From positions 12,823,858 to 12,887,857 of the forward strand of contig NC_045144.1 of the NCBI RefSeq assembly GCF_008831285.2: a DNA stretch of 64,000 nt. The letters run 5' to 3'. This document shows positions 57,300-64,000 of this stretch, piece after piece; the stretch's first letter is position 1; every line of letters begins with the position of its first letter. The notes under the pieces were generated by a model. It was given only the letters and a program-made list of their open reading frames with translations, was not told where the DNA came from and made no database searches. Made by a program: the position numbers and the translations under genes. The DNA comes from Nymphaea colorata. Taxonomy: Eukaryota; Streptophyta; Magnoliopsida; Nymphaeales; Nymphaeaceae.

Positions 57300-58389
57300 C
57301 CAATATGTGTAATGGGATGAGATTTTCCATCACCTGGTATAATGCAATTTCTACCATAATGAGGGGATAAGTTAGTAAATTTACCTACATTTCCTGTCAC
57401 ATGGGTGGCTGCGCCGAATCCTAGAACCTTTCTCCCTACTCATTTTGCTTTATAGTCATCTTGGAGAATGCAGCCATCAATAGCTGCTGCATACCTTCGG
57501 CGGTGGTTTTAGAATTTTGTCCTTGTTTGTAATCATGTCTTACCCCTTTGTCTTTATTTTGAGGATTAAACCAGCATTGTGCCTTCAAGTGCCCTTTCTT
57601 GTTACAGTGAAAACAAATTGGTATTCTTCTTGAAGTATTCAAATGAGGCACCCCTTGGTTATTTTGGTGTTGGTAGAATGTTGCGACCATGATGATCAGA
57701 GTTCCCATGGTTCTGACCAAATTTTACATTCATGGCCAACACATTTTGGGAGTTCTCTTGATCAGTCATTTCAATGACTCTTTTCATATTCATTTCGTGT
57801 TGGAGGAGTTTACCTTGTAATTCGTTGAAGGAGGGTAGAGCAGGAAGGACCTCAAGAGCTGTAATAAAGGCATGATAATCATGCCCAAGTCCACTTAAAG
57901 TTTGCTGCACCTTCTCCTTATCAGAAATGTTACTCCCTGAGGCAGCAAGTTGGTCTGCGATAGCCTTTATATGCCCCAAATAATCTATGATAGATGTTAA
58001 ACCTTTGTTCAAATTCTGAAATTCTTTCTTTAGGTACATAATCCGAGCTTCTAATATTTGGGAAAAAGTATCATCAAGAGTTTCCCATAATTCTTCTGCA
58101 GTACAGTCATCAGAAACTAAGAGTAACACTTGTTGAGATAGAGTAGACAAAATATATGCAACCAGACTTTGGTCACGTCTCATCCACACAACATGTTCAG
58201 GGTTGATGTTTTCTTGAGCAGCAATGACCTCTCCTGCAGAATAGATATTGGTGGAGCCTTTGTTGAACCATCGAGATGTCCAAAGAGGCCTTGACATCTT
58301 ATAAAAGACATGATCTGCCTTTTCCAGGTTAGATAATTCTCATGGTTGAGTTTTTCGGTAATAAGATGAGGAAGAAAATTTGAGGACAT
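57300..58389 (-). pseudogene. Copia gag and protease
   Basis: Start MSSNFLPHLITEKLNHENYL at 58389. A frameshift near 58280 leads to STNIYSAGEVIAAQENI, YILSTLSQQVLLLVSDDCTA and EARIMYLKKEFQNLNKG (UBN2 capsid). A second frameshift near 57690 leads to the zinc knuckle CFHCNKKGHLKAQC (about 57600). The protease site reads LGFGAATHVTGN, so the DSG triad is lost. Confidence 0.88.
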
Positions 58390-58544
58390 ACCAGAATGCG
58401 AAAGGTTTTCCGTGACAGCAGAAAGAAAGGGTATACAGGTAGAAGATGAAAATGAAGGAAGACACGATATAACAAGATGTGATTAGATCAGACCTGTTTG
58501 TGCATTTCGTTAGGTAGAGATAATGTAATCTGGCTTTGATACCA

Positions 58545-58901
58545 TGATAGAAATCTGGCACCAATATCTGCAACTAGAAATCTGTATTCACGTAGGAAGG
58601 TAGAGAGAGAAAGAATGAAACAAGAAGAAGCTGGGAAGAAGAAGTTGTGACCAGGATGGTCTACATGGCCCATATTTATAAGAGAGAACAGTTACAATTG
58701 CAGAATCCTAAGAGACTCTTCATCGTAGAATCTTAGGAGACTTCACATATTACAAAAACATTAAATACTTCAACACAGTTTACAAGAACGAAGAATCCTA
58801 AGAAACTTTACATATTACAAGGGCATTGAATAACGTGAGACATCGTTCAACGTGCTGGATTTTGGATCCAGATGGAGGATCCGAAAATCTGTTGTTTAAC
58901 A
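58545..58901 (-). repeat. Copia 5' LTR
   Basis: 357 bp, TGATAGAAATCTGGCACC...TTGTTTAACA in plus-strand text, directly next to the primer site. It contains four TC/TAAGARACTYTTCA-like repeats. The left partner LTR is deleted, so the right end is set by TG...CA logic only. Confidence 0.75.
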
Positions 58902-59905
58902 CCCCACACCCAAGTTTTTTTAAAATGATCTGTGCCCTTACGCGCACCAGTACCCGTATCTATGTGACAGATTGTAATATATTTTAACTTAGTTTGCCAT
59001 TTTAAACTTTGTAAGTAAGGGCAGTTTAGTACTATGCTGCCCTTTAGTAGGGTCTTAAGTTAAGGTTCTGTCCCTTACTATAGTAGCAGTTTTGGTTTTG
59101 CTCTTGGGTTTTGCAACTTGAGCTGCTGCCATCTAACAGCAGATTGGAGATTAATGAAGTTTCATTTTCATGCTTCAAGATCCTTGCTGATTTTTTTGTT
59201 TGGGTCTGAAGTTTGAACATAGAATACGTGTAAGTACACATATATGTGTTTATATGTACTATCATATATTATTAGCTCTTGGTAGTTTGATATTTGATTT
59301 GTATATATAATGATACCCTAGTCTACATAGGGTTCTTTTATGTATTTATTTTATTTATCTTTTTTTTCTGTTTTTTATGTCCTTTTTGTCTCGGCTAGAC
59401 AGCTGAGCTAGCTGTTGGCTGATCACAGTGGCTAGGTTTTCTAGCTGTTAGAGCTTGCTCAACTGCTAGCTCCTCTTCTTTTTCCTCTTTGCTTTACTCT
59501 ATATATAAGGGACTTGAGTCCTAGCTATTATTGCTAGGGTTTTGTGCCTGGTTGTAAGGTTTCTCTAAGTAACATATTCAGTTACCGTACTGTTCTTGAG
59601 AGTTTCCTGTTAGGGCTATTTGGTTTTCTTTGCCTCTCTAAGTGACCGTTCCCCAGAACTTTTGCTGCTGTTTCTGCTCTTTAAGTTTCTTGAGAGTATT
59701 CCTAACTTGGTTTGTGTTCTGTTCTATTTTCTTTTTTCTCTTGCCTTGGAGATTTTTTTTTTTTTTTGGTCCAAGAACTGAAAAACACAAAACAGTGTTA
59801 GCTTTGCCGCCAATCTCCTTTAGCCTTTTGTTCCTTCAATCCATGTTCTTATGACGTGTATTCTAGCCTTTTTTTCTGGAAATTGACAATTTTGTTCTTT
59901 CACAG
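58902..59905 (+). other. POLK intron, right part
   Basis: T-rich unique intron without recognised repeat or gene. 59460-59600 has GC-poor text with a TATATAAGGG string, but nothing that supports a promoter. It ends in the TTCTTTCACAG acceptor. Confidence 0.75.
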
Positions 59906-60252
59906 GACTACGCATGTCACACCTAAACGAAGTCAAATTGGCTGCTGCTGATCCTATGCAGAAAACACTTTCCAGCTATATGATCTCAGATGGCATATCT
60001 GCTAAAGATGCCCCTTCTAGCACATGTGGTGATGTTCGTGAAGATTTTCACAAGGATGACCCAGGAGTTGCTTTTCCCATTGAAAATGAAGATAGTTTTC
60101 TTTCAGATACTTATATAAATGAAATGGAGTGTCTATCTGATTTGGCTGACCAGTCTGATTTGGACATATCATCGAAAAACCTTATCCTCTGTGATGCCAG
60201 TGAATCCTTACAAAATCTTCAATCTGGGCATTCTATGGAGCAGCTAAAGAAG
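59906..60252 (+). CDS. POLK: POLK exon (post-catalytic C-terminal region)
   Basis: The exon starts (G)LRMSHLNEV, the conserved end of the little finger, and runs into a 115-codon acidic, low-conservation region (SSYMISDGISAKDAPS, DISSKNLILCDASES, QNLQSGHSMEQLKK). Plant kappa polymerases have such a linker before their C-terminal zinc fingers. The acceptor is TTCTTTCACAG and the donor AAG|GTAGGC, phase 0. The frame stays open for about 100 bases past the donor, but I prefer the donor because it is a consensus site and the protein should continue. Confidence 0.85.
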
Positions 60253-60402
60253 GTAGGCCTTGAACCTGAAGCATGTCTTTTGTGTATGTTTGCCAAAGGT
60301 GGTTGTATGAGACGTAGTTGCAGCATGTTTGTCCTATTAGATAATGACTACTGATGCATTTTAACGGCATACCATCATAGTGACACAATGGTTGGAGCAG
60401 TG
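60253..60402 (+). other. POLK intron, left part
   Basis: Donor-proximal intron up to a copia LTR. Confidence 0.7.
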
Positions 60403-60808
60403 TTTGTTAGGAAATAAGATATCTTATTGATATCATAGCTAGGTTAGGTTCTACATTTTTTACATTTTATTTTTCTTTTTATGTATTTTATTCTTTCTTT
60501 TATTTTTCCTTTTCTTTTATTTTTCTTTTTCTTTTTCCTTTTTTTTGTTTCCCCTTTGTTCTAGCCGTTGGGAGTTCCAACGACTCCTTTATGAGCCGTT
60601 GGAACCTCCAACGGCTAGAACTGCCCCCTCTTCCTTCTCTCTTTCACTCTTATTGCTTGTATATATTCTTGGGCTGCCTTTTTTACATAGAATGCAGTTT
60701 TACACAGCCATTTTGGCATTCATTTAATAAGATTGATATATTTTCAAGTGGCCTTAGTGTCTTTTTCTATCATATTCTTCTTTAGTGACTATTATAGTCA
60801 CATTTATA
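60403..60808 (+). repeat. Copia 5' LTR (third lineage)
   Basis: About 400 bp, from TGTTTGTTAGG or TGTTAGG (60403/60407) to CACATTTATA, followed at once by primer site TGGTATCAGAGCC (60809-60821). It has a C/T-only stretch (60468-60560) and the inverted pair AGCCGTTGGGAGTTCCAACG / CGTTGGAACCTCCAACGGCT (60564-60617), a strong hairpin. Confidence 0.8.
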
Positions 60809-61029
60809 TGGTATCAGAGCCATTGGGCTGCATGTTGGAGAGCTTTTAGAAGCTGTTTTTTGCTGTTTATGCTACTGGACTGTTGAAGAAAAATTTCAGG
60901 CGAGGCCATTGTTGCTGATCGTCATTTCTTGAAGACCTTCTTATGGCTGCTCACCAACTGTTTGGTGAAATTTCTAGAAGGACTTCCTCTTTGTTTCTCT
61001 TGGAGATTGTTACTTAAAATCTTGCTCTT

Positions 61030-61979
61030 ATGGAGGACTCCAAAGTCTCGATCGAAGGAGAAAGTTATCATGCTCCGTACAAGCTTGATGGAACCAACTA
61101 CACTCTACGGGCAAAATGTTTGGAATGCATCAAAGGGAAATATTTATGGGGTTTCATAAAGGTACGTTTACCCCTCCTCTCAAGTTGACTAAAATTGAAA
61201 ATGGAGTTGAGAAAGACTTGAATGAAGAAGAGAGACAAAATGCCATGGATGAATATTATAAAAAATTAGATGATTGGGAGGCCAAAAACTCTAGAATTAA
61301 AGAATGGATTTACGGAAGTATAGAACCTAGAATTGCCCAAAATTTCATGTATTATGAACGAGCAAGTGAAGTTTGAGAATATCTCAAGGGAATGTTTACC
61401 CGAAAAGATATGGCCCGTAAATATGTCTTGATTCAAAAAGCCCAAAGTACCAAGCAAGGTGAGAATAATGTTAGAGATTATTTTATGGAAATCTCTAGTG
61501 TATGGAATGAGTTGGATCAACTTACTCCCAAACTAGGATTGGATTGTAAGTGTCTTGAGATTAGAAGAGAAGAAGTCGATGAATTTAGGTTTTTTCAATT
61601 TCTTCAAGGTCTACGACCTGAATTTGAACAAATTAGGTCAGCCCTACTTTCTTTAGCCTCTCCTCAACCCATTCATGAACTTCTTACGAAGTTAAGCGGT
61701 GAAGAAACTAAAATGAAATTATCCAAAAAATTAGATAGTGTTCTTTTTTCCAAACAAGAAGAAGAAAAAGTTTTAGCCGCCTCTAAACCCGAGAACAACA
61801 TCAAATCTTTTAGACCTCCTCACTTTAAAAACCAAAATAGAGGGGATTTTAAGGTTGTTTGCCACTTTTGTCGTGAACCGGGTCACATTAGACCTAGTTG
61901 TCCAAAGTTGAATAACAATGAAGGACAACCACGAAACTATGGAGGAAATCTTTTCAAAGGTTGTCGCTTCTCAACCCTA
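61030..61979 (+). pseudogene. Copia gag, truncated
   Basis: Start MEDSKVSIEGESYHAPYKL at 61030 and DGTNYTL. A one-base frame break near 61115 leads to KGKYLWGFIKGTFTPPLKL, EEERQNAMDEYYKKLDDWE, a TGA at 61374, EYLKGMFTRKDMARKYVLIQ, LQGLRPEFEQIRSALLS and the zinc knuckle CHFCREPGHIRPSC (about 61860). After about 61979 the text becomes the gypsy leader, so protease and pol are missing. Confidence 0.88.
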
Positions 61980-62236
61980 CATTGATATTCCATCTGTACA
62001 AACAAGAACCCTTGTTCTCAAATCAAGTTCCATGACTGATCTCTCAAGTCAAATAACAGAAGTGCATCAACACAAAATCTCAAAACATCAATTACATTCT
62101 TTTCCATACTTTACTTGTAAAATCAAAACTACAATAACAATTCAATCAAATAAATGCGTACCTGGGCAACATGGCTTCACAGATAGGCTTTAACTCACAT
62201 CCATAGTGGGGTTTGCCATAGTTCTGATACCAAAGC
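61980..62236 (-). other. Gypsy leader with primer-binding site
   Basis: Related to 7710-7960 (CCATCTGTACAARCAAGAACCC, CACAGATAGRCTTTAR). Reverse complement of 62221-62232 is TGGTATCAGAAC, 4 bases before the LTR. Gag is cut off at the left by the junction with copia gag. Confidence 0.8.
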
Positions 62237-64000
62237 TGTCACACCCCAACCTTTTCACCCTCAAACGAATATTTTTTTTTTAAACATAAAGCATTAAGGT
62301 GCGACGACACAACAATTCAAAACGGAGGGAGCTATGCCATTAGAAACAAGGGGCAAACTTTCATTTATATAACAATTTCAGGTGATACACAATTACATCA
62401 ATGTGTATGATAAAATGCTCCAAACCATGTAATTAATGCCTACCAACAACAAGACATCAATATAACCAAAAATACGACACGCCGACACTACAAACGACCC
62501 AAAACCTCCCCAGTAGGATGTGAGTGAAGCCATCTGATCAACCTGCTGCCCCGGGTCCGCCAAAACCTAAAAAAAAAACAATTGAAGGCTCCCAAACCCT
62601 CTTAAGTAGGGCTCCAATATGAGAACAATCATAAAAACAATCTATCATCATGTCGTGTCAGGGCATTGTCACATCATTTACCAAGAAGACCACTCAATGG
62701 CCAAGATAACACAATATCGATTCACATGCACATCAATCACAAACACTTCATTCATATACTTTTCATTTTCATTAACTTCAGTGAATTGACAGTTCATGTG
62801 GGTGCAAACACAGGCACGTGCACACTGCGGGCGGCCTACAGTCGAGAGACAACCCCCGTGGTGGCCCAGAACAATATGGATCCATTCACCCGCTGCAGCG
62901 GTAGAGCACTCATCCATGGGTGTGTGAATTCCAAGGAGAGATACTCAGCCTTCCCTAGGACACCCAGGTTGGGAAAGCGGGAGCCCAATGCTCCAAGCAC
63001 ATCACACAACAGTACCCTGGAGCCTTGCACCGCCTGCGCTCCGAACAGGCGAGACCAGCGGCGAAGGCGGGACAACTCCCAAACACATAGCCACATCCCA
63101 CTGGTCTCTCATCTCTTATTCTTTCATTATTATCATTACAATAGCACATTCACAAAATGACTGGCTAGCTCATGAGGTTGGTACATTTCACGAGTGCACC
63201 CACACCTCCAATTGCCTCCTCACGAGGGCTACACATAACATTAACAGTCTTAGCTAGCCGTCATAACGATACGGGTACAACTACCCTTCTATTCATTCAA
63301 TTGCATCATTGCCCATGGCAATGCATATGCAACAAATCACAACACTCACATTCATAAGCACTCACTTCTTATCAAACACATCATTCACATCTTTCAAAAC
63401 TTAGCTAAATCCTGGAGAGTAGTCTCGATTCGTGATGGCTCGTAGCTGTCCTATGCAATTATCATTCTATGATGCTCTCTAATGCACAATCGGGGTCGAG
63501 GAGACACTCGGCTCGATACCCCACCTCATGTGTCCTAAACAGTTATCAATTCTAGCATGCACATGCAAATGCGTAACAATTTTCAAAACGAGCTTCTAAT
63601 AGCTTTCCAAAACAAAACTTGCCACATGACAAATCATTCACAAAATGACTGGCTAGCTCATGAGGTTGGTTCACTTCACAAGTACACCCACACCTCCAAT
63701 TGCCTCCACACACGAGGGCTACACATAACATTAACAGTGTTAGCTAGCCGTCATAACAATACGGATACAACTACCCTTCAATTCATTCAATTGCATCATT
63801 GCCCATGGCAATGCATATGCAACAAATCACAACATTCACAATCACGCACATCAGTCACATCTTTCAAAGCTTAGCCGAACCACGAAGTGTAGTCTCTATC
63901 CGTGATTGGCTTGTAGCTGTCCTAGGTAATTATCATGATGTTTTCTAATGTACAATTGGGGTCGAGGAGACACTCGACTCGATACCCCACCTCATCTGTC
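62237..64000 (-). mobile_element. Gypsy 5' LTR, runs off the window
   Basis: TGTCACACCCCAACC start next to the primer site, then the family order: GGGTCCGCCAAAACCT, tRNA-like block (about 62900), CCACTGGTCTCTCATC, hairpin (about 63493), then a second CTAGCTCATGAGGTTGG...CATCTGTC unit from about 63640, a roughly 470-490-bp internal duplication. The remaining part, with acceptor- and donor-like sites, lies beyond 64000. Confidence 0.9.
63149..64000. repeat. Internal tandem duplication in gypsy LTR
   Basis: Units begin CACAAAATGACTGGCTAGCTCATGAGG at about 63150 and 63640. Each contains CTAGCCGTCATAAC, TGCCCATGGCAATGCATATGC and the hairpin. The second copy is cut by the window end. Confidence 0.88.

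Larger units (their letters stand above)
51594..58901 (-). mobile_element. Minus-strand copia of a second lineage, 3' truncated
   Basis: 5' LTR 58545-58901, primer site 58532-58544 (reverse complement TGGTATCAAAGCC), gag, pro, int, RT. The RNase H end and 3' LTR are missing on the left, where the plus-strand copia LTR abuts the RT/RNase H boundary. A solo gypsy LTR (52276-55472) splits RT. The sequence lineage differs from the other copia elements here (RT: FMEQPLGFVEKDSSEWVCKL). Confidence 0.88.
983..60252 (+). other. POLK: POLK-type DNA polymerase gene, partial, seven exons with giant introns
   Basis: Seven separate exons read as one continuous Y-family DNA polymerase, in order and with matching splice phases (0, 0, 1, 1, 0, 1). 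The junction codons restore family residues: a split Asp before the FFLSVGLG stretch, a split Ala before NVAETLSSDM, and a split Gly before LRMSHL. Every intron starts with GT and ends with AG. Polymerase kappa is a nuclear translesion enzyme that bypasses minor-groove lesions and extends mismatched primers. The first exons, with the catalytic carboxylates, and the last exons, which in the family hold Rad18-type zinc fingers, lie outside the window. No stop or frameshift is visible in the exons, so I read it as a functional gene despite about 59 kb of repeat-filled introns. Assignment to kappa rather than another Y-family member rests on the KSISTERTF and TASFEVRTRA motifs. Confidence 0.88.

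Noticed and set aside
983-60252. POLK as a processed or dead pseudogene
   Set aside because: Introns with consensus GT/AG and correct phases are present, and no stop or frameshift lies in the seven exons.
1-64000. CRISPR arrays, operons, phage or bacterial features
   Set aside because: Sequence is plant nuclear DNA; repeats are explained by transposons and microsatellites.

Overview
The window is nuclear DNA from a land plant, most likely a flowering plant with a repeat-rich genome. I make no species call. Evidence for a plant is the mix of Ty1/copia and Ty3/gypsy LTR retrotransposons with initiator-tRNA-Met primer sites (TGGTATCAGAG), a miniature TRIM element, a hAT transposon of the BED/DUF659 type and a Tourist-like (PIF/Harbinger) element. 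All of these sit in the introns of one conserved host gene.

Host gene: seven phase-compatible plus-strand exons (983-1069, 2138-2233, 3209-3329, 14689-14817, 34941-35032, 35492-35603, 59906-60252) encode the palm, thumb and little-finger part of a Y-family DNA polymerase of the kappa/DinB type (POLK). The gene enters from the left and leaves on the right. Introns measure about 1.07, 0.98, 11.4, 20.1, 0.46 and 24.3 kb, and the last exceeds 3.7 kb. The very long introns are long because of transposon insertions.

Intron 3330-14688: inverted, degenerate long-LTR gypsy pieces with a gag remnant (3817-9050), a minus-strand hAT remnant (about 9060-11074), then a hAT element with perfect 8-bp target duplications (11247-14298) that carries its own internally deleted relative (11364-12070) near its 5' end.

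Intron 14818-34940: a copia fragment split by a 3.0-kb solo gypsy LTR (15421-18447, duplication AAGGG), a tandem TRIM array (19400-20187), a minus-strand copia gag/leader (20188-27314) into which a complete minus-strand copia inserted (21852-27190, duplication AGAAG), a chimeric LTR with primer sites on both sides (27315-27527), a plus-strand copia (to 32117), a gypsy LTR piece and a gypsy RT fragment.

Intron 35604-59905: a Tourist-like foldback element (35703-36746, duplication TTA), a plus copia (from 37462) carrying a nested complete minus copia (41350-46423, duplication GATTA), a truncated gypsy LTR (47038-48992), a second plus copia (48993-51593), and a minus copia (51594-58901) split by another solo gypsy LTR (52276-55472, duplication CAAAT). 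The last intron holds a truncated copia (60403-61979) and a minus-strand gypsy leader plus LTR that runs off the window.

Every transposon gene I can read carries stops, frameshifts or deletions, so no element looks self-sufficient. The gypsy LTRs are the most unusual part: about 3 kb long and non-coding, with a conserved splice-acceptor-like site in five copies, a donor-like site near the 5' end in three, a tRNA-A-box-like motif and a hairpin-like motif. I checked boundaries and duplications by eye. Divergences are estimates.
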